Positions 11,001 to 21,649 of a stretch of 64,000 bases of DNA are shown here, piece after piece. Source of the DNA: Asterella californica. Its lineage: Eukaryota > Streptophyta > Marchantiopsida > Marchantiales > Aytoniaceae. The notes beneath the pieces are model-generated. The model was not told the DNA's origin. It saw nothing but the letters and a program-made list of their open reading frames with translations, and did no database searches. The translations under genes were made by a program, and so were the position numbers. Within the stretch, counting starts at the first letter, position 1. The number at the start of each line of letters is the position of its first letter. The DNA is taken from NCBI GenBank assembly GCA_036924285.1, contig JAYKYS010000009.1, forward strand, positions 3,348,001-3,412,000, in the 5' to 3' direction.

Positions 11001-13886
11001 TGATCGGAAAAGAGACGGTCTTCCTATGCACACTCTTAGGCCTCATCTTCCTCGGTGATGATGCGTCTTCTGTACCGCTGGAGTCGTCTTCTCGCACCAT
11101 AAGCGTCTTCTGATGAGTGCCTGGTCTCGTCTGAGGCACTAAAGTGGGAGGGGGAGTTACGGCCGCTACTCGGTCTTCTTCTCTCGAGGTCTCTTCCTTC
11201 ATCTCGCACTGTCATGTTGGTCCATACCGCGTCAATTGATCTTTTGTCAGATCCTCCTTGGACACGTACAAATAGCAAAAGAACGGGGTGAGGTGCCCTC
11301 CTGCTGGGGGTGTCCAAGTACACCAACTCTGTCTGAACGTAAGCGTGGAAGAAGGCGTCCTAATTAACGAGTAGTCCTTCTCAGACAACTTCCAGGAACT
11401 CCACATCCTGATCTCCAAGGTATCTCGTCTTCTGCGCTTTCTCCTTGAGAAAGAGATGAAGAAACAGCTTCGTCATAAGACGCTTCCGTGACTCCTGGTA
11501 AGCTTCAACCTTCCATCTATTCCTTCCTTGTCTATCTTCCAAGAAAAAGCAAGTTGTGCTTCCAGACACATGCCACTTCCTTGAGATCATAGGTAAGATC
11601 TTCTTCTCGAGCTCGTACCCTCGGTTTTTGAATTTTGACATGTGAAAAGCCCTACGTCACCACTCCGTTGTCCATGAAGATGGTCTTCCACGAGCGATCT
11701 CTGCCTTCACAAATACAAGGTTGCGAGGAGGCAGTGTTGCCCAAACCTCCTCAGAAGACCTTGGTCTGCGTGGTTCCAGTCCCACAGGAAGAAGTCAAGA
11801 CCCAACTCCTTAATGAAAGGTTTGACCTCTGCCAACTCTATTGCCGGCAACACCAACCCTCGAGGATGCATCGACATGCTTCGAGCTCTATTACACTAAG
11901 CCACACGTACTTGCTGTGAGCTGAAGACTCAGTCCTTCCCAAGTCCTCACAGTCTAACTTCCACTCTCAGAAGACGAATCTAGTCTTCCAGAAGACAACT
12001 ATTCCGTCTTCTGGGGTTCTAACAGTGCTTCCTAAGTACTTCTCGTCTTTCGAGCTATATCTAAACAATCCTAACTAAGCAAAGCACGCATGGATTTCCA
12101 AGAAGACAACCCATCTTGCATTTCATCCTACTTCTCAACAGAAGATACAAATATGTGAGAAGCAGAGTGTATGAAAAAGGTTCAGAAGATGGTCGCAGAC
12201 TCCTGCGGTGACAGTGGCCTCCAAGAACACTCCCGAGACAGCTTCCGATTAACTGAAGTACTCGGAAGACTTCATGCAGCCAGGCTTCTCATCACTAGTC
12301 TCACCTGTCTTCTGCTTCCTACACACAATCTAACCTTACAACAGACAAGGAACGTTCATACTTTGTTCTTTCGACTCCTCACCTCTCATACACGCTCAGA
12401 AGAAGCTTGCTGCACGATGAGAAGACATGACCTTCGACCATTCGCTCCATATTCTACCAGCAAGGTTTCTCACAACTCTCTTCTAAGTTCAGGAAGAAGA
12501 AGGAATAGGATGTTATGGGTCGGACAGAAGAGACCCGTAAAGGACCCTCACGTCTTCTCGTGCATTCTGCCAGCCTTTCCAATCTTCTAGTCTCTCTGGG
12601 AAGATGTGGATTTGAGAAGCTCGGAAGATCGAGAGGCACAGGCTTGGTTCCCAACTTCTAGCTTCTCGAAACAACAATTAACTCACCAAGTCACTCAGGA
12701 TTCGTACCAAGCTTCTCTCAACACAAAGTCCAATCAAATCCACTCTTGATACGGATTGAACACAATCGTCTTCCGAAGACGGTTAGACATTCAGAAGCGT
12801 CTTCCGAAGATGTTCATATCTTCAGAAGCGTGTTCTGTCTAGAGATTCGAGAACAAAGGTGTGGTAGGGTAGAAAAATTGATAGTCATGTGATCAAATTT
12901 AAGAATGAGAGATGTGGAAGCTCGATTCCAACTTGGGAAGAAGTGAGAAGATGGCTGTCAAAAATTGGCTAGCGCTTCCGTGTCCAATTTTCATAGAAGA
13001 AAGTTTAGGTAAGAAAATCGATCGATGGGCTTCCTGCGAACGAACGGGGAAGCGCGGGGGACATCAAATTGAAGATAGGAAGCGGTGAGAAAGAGAAAAG
13101 AACTCGGGAAGAACCTCAGTACTGCTTCTGGTTGCTTCTGTTGCGCCTTCAGTCTTCTATGCGCTTCCGCTCGTCAATCCCAGCTCCATTGTGATCCCAT
13201 GAACCTGCTCCTGTCGTCAATCTTGAGCTGCGTCCCTTTATTGCTACAATCGAAACCTCTCTAATCAACCCTTGTTGTCTGCTTCTTGAAATTCACAGAG
13301 ATTCCTTCAGCTCGATTGTGCTTCCAGTTTAATAGAATCGACCTCGCTCTCTCTCTCTCTTGCCTCAATTCGATCCTATGAATTCTTCATTCCACTTTCC
13401 TTGCTTCCACGACTCAATTCGATACTTCGATTGCAATCGACCTCTCAAAGCGCAGTTGTCCTTCAATGTTGGAAGCAGGCGACTGATCTCATGCTAATGT
13501 GCCTCGCCTCGTATCTTCCCTGCGTGATTAGGGGTTCGACTACTTTGACCTACTTACTACTACGGTGGCTATCTGGTAGGTACACCTATCCTTTGTCTAT
13601 GTGGCGCGTGGTTGGTACCCTTGCAGTCACGGTCACTGTCTTCTGAAAGACACTTGTCTTCCGTTTTCTATCTTCTAGAAGACATGACCGAGAAGACGTC
13701 TTTCGGAAGATGCCAGTCTTCCGTCTTCCGAAGAAGTCGACTTCTCCTTACAAAAAGTCCTTAAGATCATCTTCTCTCTAAGCAAGGTGTAATCTTAAGT
13801 AATAAGGTTATTTCAGTTACATAGATATGTCATTAACTTTAAAAATTTTTAAAAAATCTCCAATCTTGTAAATTGTGGGTACCACA
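8041..13886 (-). mobile_element. Family B solo LTR, copy B1 (5.85 kb)
   Basis: On the plus strand it runs from TGCAGTG at 8041 to ACCACA at 13886, the reverse complement of the family B LTR ends. It aligns along nearly its whole length with the LTRs at 15633-21519 and 28406-33597. Flanks are CTCCA (8036-8040) and CTCCC (13887-13891), a 5-bp TSD with one mismatch. No internal element sequence adjoins, so it is a solo LTR left by LTR-LTR recombination. It interrupts the gag of element C. Outside the embedded ORF (9590-11877), the stretches 8041-9589 and 11878-13886 appear noncoding and rich in GAAGAC/GTCTTC. A short CT microsatellite lies at about 13346-13362. Confidence 0.88.
9590..11877 (-). 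pseudogene. LTR-embedded coiled-coil ORF, copy B1
   Basis: From the ATG complementary to 11875-11877 the minus strand gives the same protein as the other family B LTR copies. The order is an N-terminal domain (about 11877-11210) with a GHLTPFFCYLYV-type motif, a Ser/Glu/Thr-rich linker, a long coiled coil (about 10720-10300), a conserved ALRKKFNFTAGRKLLTLA block, and an acidic C-terminus ending near 9590. The frame is mostly open: 11202-10339 is one frame with a single stop, 10327-9590 another frame with a single stop. So few lesions in about 2.3 kb suggest the ORF was coding until recently. I recognise no known family; function unknown. Confidence 0.65.
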
Positions 13887-14345
13887 CTCCCACCAAGTTC
13901 TTGGTCAACACTGCTCCAACTTATCCATCCCTTTCGGCATACTGCCAAACTTTCTTCCCGCCATCGTTAGCTCCATGTTGTCTCCACTCTTCGTAGAATC
14001 ATCTGAAACCGTTGCTCCAACTTATCCACCCTTTCGGCATACTGCCGAACTTTCTCCTTGTCTCGTTGTTTCAAATGAGTAAGCTCCACCATGAGCTTTC
14101 TCATAACTCTCTTCTGGAAGAAACTCTTCGATGAATGTATTACTCAATCTCTCCCATGTGTCCTCAACTGCCCCAGGTGTCTTGTTCTTCACTCGGTCTT
14201 CATACCACGTAAGAGCAAAATCTTCTAAAAACTCTAGCAATAACAACACCCATTCTTCTTTTCTTCTAACGTTGTTTCCGATGCAATCCCTTTTGAAGTC
14301 TTGAACAAATGGTTCTATCTCTTCATTGTCCTTCTCATGGAACAT
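13887..14345 (-). pseudogene. Gag core of element C, interrupted by a solo LTR
   Basis: The minus-strand frame from 14345 encodes a retrotransposon gag core: PFVQDFKRDC, then EFLEDFALTWYEDRVK and WERLSNTFIEEFLPEE, matching the pattern of a Trp-Tyr box followed by W-x-x-L-x-x-x-F. After a frame break it runs on to 13887, where the family B solo LTR begins, and resumes at 8040. An approximately 98-bp segment is tandemly duplicated here (about 13908-13955 and 14004-14056), which duplicates part of a helix next to the insertion point. Confidence 0.7.
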
Positions 14346-15632
14346 TGGTAGCTTTCCCGTCTTGTAACTACTCTTTCTACTCTTCTAATCTTCGTGCAAT
14401 AACTACTAGCTAAAAGAGTACAAACATCATCAATTTCATTCGAGAATAATCTACCATAGATAAAATAAAAGAAAGTGGTTGTAACAACACCTCTTGTGTC
14501 ATTTATTCTCCCAAGGTAATCATGAGCATGAGTCGCATCACCGCCTTCTCCACCATCCGAATAATGATCTCCATCACAACTCAGCTGAGTTCTCTTTTGA
14601 AATCGACAACTTCTCCGTTTCAGCTCTCTGAGTCTCGTCCAAATTCTCGATTACTGATGTAAGTAGGACGGTCACATCTACACACTTGTGTCCTCTTGAT
14701 AGATCACCCACTCTACAACTTGGACAAGGATCCTCTCCTAGAAGATGAATTGACGCTAATGACGATGGACCCACTCGAAGATTTAAATCAATACACTCTC
14801 ACTTTCCTTTGGCTCTCTCTGCTCTGATCCTAGTTGGACAATTCACTACTTTATGTCCCAACTCTCTACAAAAATAACACCTAAGTTAGTTTCTACTCTT
14901 CTCCTCGGAGAATTCTACTTGAGGTTTTGTACTAGTGTTCTCAAACTCAACGATAATCTCTCTCGAGCTCTCTTCGACACTTACTATGACATCTAAACCT
15001 TGAGGAAGGTTTCTAAGTCTAACTTTCTAGTCTTTTGAACTTCCACTCATGTTGCACCTTCTCAATCATTAAGTGGACAAAATACCTTTGAGAGAAATAG
15101 TTTTACATCACTATCTTAACTCTTTCGAGCTTTATATAGAAAATCGTGTATTATACATGTTATACATGAAATAAAAATCAATCTAAAATTAACTATCTAA
15201 GATATGATCCTCATGATCACTGTCTGTACTAATCACAGCAGACATATTAAACTCCTTCTTGTAAGGATCCAACTCTACTTCACTAGGAGCATTCGTGACC
15301 TCCATATGCTATCAGCTCCATCTTCTTCACATCTACGTCAATGATATAGGAAGCTTTTTGATATAGAGTAAAGAGGGCCAAGTGCTATAGATGCGTATTT
15401 GCAATTCATCTATATTTAACTTTGATATCTTCGTCTCCGTTCGAACTCCCAAACGTCTCTTCTTCCACCTCGGCATCCGAATTGGATTCCTCTTGAAATA
15501 TCTTCAAGACCTCTTTGTATGTCGAAAAGTATATCTCTTAGTCGGTAAGAGATCTCTCTAAGATTTTTGTGGCTTTTAGTAGCTCAACCTCCAAGCTACT
15601 AACTCATGAAGTTTGAACAGAAACTTCCCTAA
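14346..15632 (-). other. Upstream part of element C, decayed
   Basis: This lies upstream of the element C gag in its own orientation, so it should hold the gag N-terminus, leader and perhaps LTR. I see only fragments: short minus-strand frames (14574-14774) and a possible Cys/His string near 14700, nothing assignable. It ends exactly at the insertion point of the large family B element (CCTAA, 15628-15632) and presumably continues at 33598. Confidence 0.45.
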
Positions 15633-17623
15633 TGTGGTGCCCACAAATTACAGGATTCACAAATTTTCAAAATTTTTAAGATTAATAACTTGTTTGTATA
15701 ACTGAAGAAGCGTTGTTACTTAAGATTACTGCTTCCTTAGAAGGAAGATGATCTTATGAGCTTCTTGTAATAAGAAGTTGACTTCTTCGGAAGACGAGCG
15801 TCTTCTCAGTTGCGTCTTCGGAAGACGGAAGATGGCGGAAGACGAGAAGACGACGGAAGGCATCCATCTTCCGGAAGACAGCGACCGCGAAGGTCTAACC
15901 ACGGCTTTTTCAGTAAAGGAGTAGTTGTACCTACTAGGTGGCATCGAACAGGTAGGTAGGTTAGGTAAGTCACCTAGGGTCGAAACCCCTAAACTGCGGG
16001 GAAGATACAGGAAGCGCATTAGTGGATTCTCAGCTTCCCGCAGCAGGAGCGCTCTTGGTGGAGAAGATCGATTTCAGAGTGATTGATTTGAGAGAGGAAA
16101 ATCAGCGAGGTGGAATTGAGTGAGGATAGGATCGATTAGAAGGTAGAAGCGAGGCGAGGTCGAATTGTTGAAGCACGGAAGGCATGAAGCGAAGGCGTTT
16201 TCTGTGAGCTCTCGGGAAGTTGACATTGGAGGGTAGCTGAGTAGAATCGAAGGTGATTGAGACGTGGCCAGAAACTGACAGCGGAAGCAGCCGTGTGGAG
16301 TCGTATTAGAGCTAGGACCAGAGCCAAAAGCGCGCAGAAGGTTGAAGGCAACTCGGGAAGCAAAAGAAGACTGTAGAGGTTCTTCCCACGTTCTTTCTCC
16401 TTCCCACTTCTTCTCGCCCTTGTTTGATATCCCCCGCGCTTCTCCGGTTGTTTGCAGGCAACCTGATCGATTACTCCCATCCCCATTTCTTCCTATTGTG
16501 ACATTGGGTGCGGAAGCGCTGCCCAATTTCTGTCAGGCATCTTCCTACTTCTTCCTGAGTTCAATTCGAGCTTCCCTACCCATCGTCCTCAAATTCACGA
16601 TCCCAGCTATCAATTTCCCTATCCTACTACCTCTCTACCCCGAAACCTGGAACAGAAGACACTTCGGAAGATTGGAACATCTTCGGAAGACGTTTCTGAA
16701 CTTAACTGTCTTCGGAAGATTATCTTCGGAAGTCGACTATAACCAATTCGTATCAAGAGTGGATTTGTGTTGCTTTTTGTGTTAAGAGAGGCTTGGTACG
16801 AATCCTGAGTGGCGTGGCGAGTTCTTTTGTTATTTCGAGAAGTTGGAAGTCGGGAACTAGGCCTGTGCCTCCCGGTCTTCCAAGCTTCTCAACTCCACAT
16901 CTTGCTAGAGAGACTAGAAGACTGAAAGGCTGGCAAAATGAGCAAAAAGACGTGAGGGTCCATCTCGGGTCTCTTCAGTCCGACCCATAGCAGCCATTCC
17001 TTCTTCTTCCCAAACTTAAGAGAGAGTCGTGAGAAGACTTGCTGGCAGAATCTGGAGAGAATGGTCGAGGGTCATGTCTTCCCACCGAGCAGCAAGCTTC
17101 TTCTGAATGCGTATGAGAGATAAGAAGTCAAAAGAACAGAGTGCAATTGTCTTGAGTCTGTTGTGAGGATAGATTGCGCGTAGGAAGTCGAAGACATGTG
17201 AGACCAGTGAAGGGAAGCCTGACTTCGGGAAGTTTTCTGAGAAAACATTGACTCGGAAACTGTCCCGGGTGTCTTCCCAGAGGCCACTGTCACCGCAGGA
17301 GCCGCAACCATCTTCCGAACCTGTTATGCACTTTATGTTTCGCAAATCTTGTATCTTCTGATAAGAAGTAGGATGTACTGCATGGTGGGTTGTCTTCTTG
17401 GTAATCCATGCGAGGCCTTGCTTAGATAGGATTGTTTAGATATAGCTCGGAAGACGAGAGCTATCTAGGAAGTACTGTTAGAATCCCGGAAGATGGAGTA
17501 GCTGTCTTCTGGAAGACTAGTTTCGTCTTCTGAGAAGTAGAAGCTAGACTGTGGGCACTTGGGAAGGACTGAGCCTTCCGCTCATAGTAGGTGCTTGTGG
17601 CTTAGTGCAACAGATCTTCCAGT

Positions 17624-19870
17624 ATGACGATGCATCCTCGAGGGTTGGTGTTACCAGCAGCGGAGTTGGCCGAGGCCACACCCTTCCTCAAGGAGTTGGG
17701 TCTCGATTTCTTCCTATGGGATTGGAACCTCGCAACCAGGGACTTCTGGAGGAGGTGTGGGCAGCGTTACCACCTCGCAACCGTGTACCTGCGAAGGCAG
17801 GAATAGCTCGAGGAAGACCATCTTCTTGGACTGAAGATTGGTGGCGCAGGGCTTTCCACAGGCCAGACTCCGAGGACCGAGGGTACTAGTTTGAGAAGAA
17901 GATTTTGCCCAGGGTCGTGAGCGCGTGGCATGTGCTTGGGAGCACCACTTGTCTTTTCGTGGAAGACAGGCAGGGTAGGAATGGGTGGAAGATCGAATCT
18001 TACCGGGAGCCGAAGAAGCGACTTCTGGCGAAGCTATTTCTGCATCTCTTCCCCAAGGGAAAGCGCAAAAGACGAGGTACTTGGGAGATCAGGACGTAGA
18101 GTTCCTGGAAGCAGTGTGGGATAACAGAGTACCCATCTACTGGGGCGCATACGTCCACAACTATGTACAGACGGAGCTAACGTACTTGGGTACCCCGGCG
18201 AGAGGACACTTAACACCCTTCCTCTGCTACTTGTACGTAGCCATGGGGGATCTTAGGGGAGATCAGCTGGTAGAGTATGGGCCAACAGGGCAACAGGAGG
18301 TGAAGGAGGAGACCTCGGAAGACGATGACCGAGCAGCAGCCGCAACGCCCCCTCCCACTCTGATGCCACAGCTGAGGCCCGGCTCTCACCAGAAGACGCT
18401 TCTGGTGAGGGAAGACGAGTCTAGTGGGTCAGAAGACGCCACGTCACCGAGGAAGATGGGTCCTAGAAGTGTACCTAGAAAGCCCACCTCCCTCATTCAT
18501 TCAGGATCGGAGTCCGACTCGGAAGAAGAACTGATGAGTACCCGATCGGAGCAGAAGACCGCTTCTGCAACACCTGGGAGTCTTCTGAAGACTCCAGAAG
18601 ACAAGAGAAGAAGGGATACTCCCACTGCGATGCGAGGAAGCGCAGTGAAGAGAACCGCTCATGCCATGAGGGATCTTCCACCCCGGAAGATGAGAAGAGT
18701 AGCTTCTTCTCGTGCGTAGAAGATGAAGGCCATTGTGGTGGAAGAGGCTTCCTTGCCTCTGGAAGACGAGGTCGACACCTCAGAGCAAGTAGTAGAGATG
18801 AAATTGTCTTCCGCAAGAAGAAGACTGGAAGAGTTCAGCGCCTTCTTCCACAAGGAGATCCAGCCAGCTATGGAGTTGCTGGAGAAGAGAGCGAAGGCAC
18901 AAGAGAGGCCCTTGCAACCTGGATTCGGTCTACGCACCTTGCTGCGACAAGAAGAAGACCAGAAGAAGACGGAGTCGCTGGAAGCTAGTCTCCGCACCAC
19001 GGAGAAGCTCGCAGCCAGATACAAGGCAGAAGCAGCCGCTTCTGCCAAGGAGCTGGTGCAACTTCGGAGGAGCAACCAGGAGATGCAAGCGCGTGTACAG
19101 CAGCGCGATCAGGAGGTCCTCCGAGTGCGGGAGAAGATCGCCGCCCTCGCCAAGGAGAAAACCACGTGGAAGACGCAGCGAGAAGCCGCAGAAGCGCGAG
19201 TTGTAGTTGAGAAGACGCAGCGGGAAGCAGCGGAGGCTCGTGCACAAGGGATGCTAGCACAATCGGTGGAAGCGCTTCGGAAGAAGTTTAACTTCACCGC
19301 AGGTAGGAAGCTACTTACCTTAGCTAGAGGATGGGACAGCGAGTCCAAGGCAATGTTGATGGAATGCCGGGAGAGCATGTTCAGGTACTTGGATCGACAG
19401 ATAGAGGGAGTGAAGACACTCTATGGTCTTCCCTCGCTTCCGACACCTGCAACTGCATCTTCTCAAGCTCCAGCACCATCGACTAGATCCGGAATGGAGA
19501 AGGAGGAGTTCGACCTCGCTGTGCATTTGGAAGTGACAGCGTTGGAAGCCGAGAAGACTCCGGAAGACGCCCCGGAAGATAGGAAGACGAGCCGTCTTCC
19601 CAAGTATTCCGCGTGGAGGAAGCGACTTCCTCAGACCCCTATGAGGACGCCACGGTCCCTAGTCCCGCACCAGTGCCTCAGAAGATGAAGGAAGCACCGG
19701 TCGACTCCGCTTCCCAGAAGACGCTTCTGTCTTCCGAAGCAGAAGCCGAAGCCGAGGAAGACGTAGCAACAGGGCCAGCGAAGAACGATGAGGAGGAAGC
19801 CACCTCAGTGACACCCGAGGTAACTGCAGGGCTTTCTAGCTTATCAGAAGTCGCGTTAGAAGCTCGATAG
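17624..19870 (+). pseudogene. LTR-embedded coiled-coil ORF, copy B2 (in the 5' LTR)
   Basis: Protein of roughly 750-800 residues, sense to the element. From ATG 17624 (MTMHPRGLVLPAAELAEA) an N-terminal domain extends to about 18280, with Trp-rich helices and GHLTPFLCYLYVA. A Ser/Glu/Arg/Lys linker follows (18300-18700). From 17985 a single frame runs to 19688 broken only by TAG 18717-18719, where the 3' LTR copy has CAG. The coiled coil (about 18950-19260) contains EKLAARYKAEAAASAKEL. It is followed by ALRKKFNFTAGRKLLTLARG and a C-terminal acidic tail that continues in a shifted frame to 19870. Other lesions are a frameshift near 17740 and a TAG near 17889. No signal peptide, zinc finger or protease/RT motif is visible. 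Structural role, RNA binding or gag-like assembly are all possible; function unknown. Confidence 0.7.
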
Positions 19871-20274
19871 GAGCAGATCAAGTAGAGATTGCCACCGAGC
19901 AATCAGAGTAGATAGTAACTGAAGTGACAACTCCAAATTTAGTAAGATCGAACATGCTATCTTAAGAGTGGCAGTTTTTCATGTAAAATTAGTTAGGATA
20001 CCATGTGGCAGCATAGGTAGCGTAGGAGCAACAAAGTGGATGGCTAATTAGGAAGGGGAACTGCTTGCATGTGGGGTGACAACCTCCTGTCAGCGCCTCT
20101 CTCTCCCTGGTGGTCGTTCCCTCTGGTTCTCATGGCAGCGACATAAGTAGGATCGAAAGTAGGAAATAAGGGTTCGGTAGAGTTCTGTAGCGACTGCACA
20201 CACACATCGATTCTATGGTGCAGGCAGACTAGACACATTTGAGAGAAGACACATGATAGACAGTTCTTCGCACA

Positions 20275-20305
20275 CTACACCCGTTGTTGGAAACAACGGG
20301 TGTAG
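20275..20305 (+). repeat. Perfect 14-bp hairpin in the 5' LTR
   Basis: Arms 20275-20288 (CTACACCCGTTGTT) and 20292-20305 are perfectly complementary with a 3-nt loop. The same hairpin is at 32354-32384 in the 3' LTR. The corresponding region of the other family B copies keeps only part of one arm (for example about 49646-49654), so it is not family-wide. Confidence 0.8.
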
Positions 20306-21537
20306 GAATGACAGGAGGGGCCTGCATGCTCGTACCAGCAGTGGTTCGAAGATTTAGATAGAGGTAGTGGACAATTTAGGAGCAGGGAACGGCATCCTCG
20401 TGCAGTCTTGTTGACTAGACTGGTGTGTCGAGGAGTAGGCGTAGGAAGTAGAGGGAGTGAGCTTCCCAATGCCATTGTGACTTCTTCTCGGGGAATGGAT
20501 TGTGGATTTGAGTGCAGAAGCTTTGTTCATGTCTTCTAGGTGGCGGGTTTCCTTGAATTCGCTCCCAAGTGTGCATGGGAAGTGTTCTTCTTGAGTGACG
20601 GTGAATGTCAACAGTTGTGGAAGTGTAGCTTGACTCGTTCAGTAGAGCACTTGGGATCTGCGTACGAAGGGTCTTATGGGTAAAGGATCCCAGAAGACAG
20701 AGTAGTCAGAGCAGCGAAGTGAAGAAGAAAGAAGCCTTCTTTCCACAACAGAAGACGACATCCTCGAGTAGAAGACGGTGCAACAGTACTCACGTTTGTT
20801 GTCTTCCTCCCCAAACTATTACAAGCAGGGATGGCTTGTTAGTCAGGATCCGGACTGGAAGCCTGTCGGAATCTTAATTTCTTCTTTTCATCTTGTTTTC
20901 TCTTGTTTGGATTCTCTCATCTTCCCCATCTTTTCTCATCTTCCCCATCTTCTTACCTTCTTCTAGTGAGCTTCCGAGACTTCTATTGAGCTTCCGTGAA
21001 GGTGAATGTCGTTGTAGTGCTGCAGGAAGATTATTTTCGTAGGCATAAGCCTGGGAAGGCTACAAGGGACATACATCCTATGATTGATCTAACCCGTTGT
21101 GATGGGAGTATGAGAGCAAGGTGTAAGAGCCGTGCTAGTCGACTTCTGCGAAGCAAGACAGTCTTCTGGAGGTGTGAGAAGACGAGCTGAATCCCCAGAA
21201 GACGAGAATCACTTCGGGAAGACGGTATCGAGAAGACCGGAAGAAGCAACTTGGAAGCAGGAAGATCGTCTTCCTGAGATTCTCTGTGAATAGTTGTGTG
21301 ATATTTTAGTTAGTAGTTGTTTGTTTAGTTCCAGAGCACCTTTTGGAGTGTCTGGAAGACGCGTGGTTTTGTGAGAAGACGGGATTCCTAGGCAAAACCC
21401 GTGTGTTTGTGTGTTTGAACAGATCTTAGAACTTAGAGCAGCGTTACTTGTGCAAATCCTCTGTGGGAACGATATCTTGTATACTAAATGGACAAAAGGA
21501 GTAATCCTGCGTCACTACATATAGTGAGCATCATTTT

Positions 21538-21555
21538 TGGCGCCGCTGCCGGGGA
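21538..21555 (+). other. Primer-binding site of the family B element
   Basis: TGGCGCCGCTGCCGGGGA, 18 nt downstream of the 5' LTR end. From memory the plant Tat/Athila consensus is TGGCGCCGTTGCCGGGGA, attributed to the 3' end of tRNA-Asp, giving one mismatch in 18. This fixes the 5' LTR boundary and hence the giant LTR size. Confidence 0.88.
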
Positions 21556-21649
21556 TTTCATCTTAGTAACTTTTGTTCTAAGCTTCCTGGATCTGTGTGC
21601 CAGTAGTTAGTTTCATTTCGAACTAACTTCGATTGTAGTTAAATGTGTT

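Larger units (their letters stand above)
15633..21519 (+). repeat. 5' LTR of the family B element (5,887 bp)
   Basis: Starts TGTGGTG directly after the TSD and ends CACTACA 18 nt before the primer-binding site. The first ~2 kb (15633-17623) has no conserved ORF and is saturated with GAAGAC/GTCTTC. The coiled-coil ORF follows at 17624-19870. The last ~1.65 kb is noncoding and very close in sequence to the end of the 3' LTR. Relative to the 3' LTR it has about 760 bp more near 16640-17385 and about 430 bp more within the coiled coil (about 18988-19417). Aligned parts differ by a few percent by eye. Confidence 0.93.

Noticed and set aside
15780..15890. CRISPR-like array of GAAGAC repeats
   Set aside because: Repeats are only six bases, irregularly spaced and on both strands; there are no spacer units or cas genes, and the genome is eukaryotic.
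16074..16785. Overlapping 116-150-aa ORFs in the first 2 kb of the family B LTR
   Set aside because: Frames are not kept in B1, B3 or B6 at equivalent positions and start points differ. Treated as noncoding LTR.
20275..20305. Rho-independent terminator
   Set aside because: No T-run follows the stem, and the context is a eukaryotic retrotransposon LTR.
15633..21519. Reading the 5' LTR as a separate element inserted next to a short-LTR element
   Set aside because: The same ends recur in the 3' LTR and in two independent solo LTRs with their own TSDs, and the primer site and TSD fit only the long LTR.
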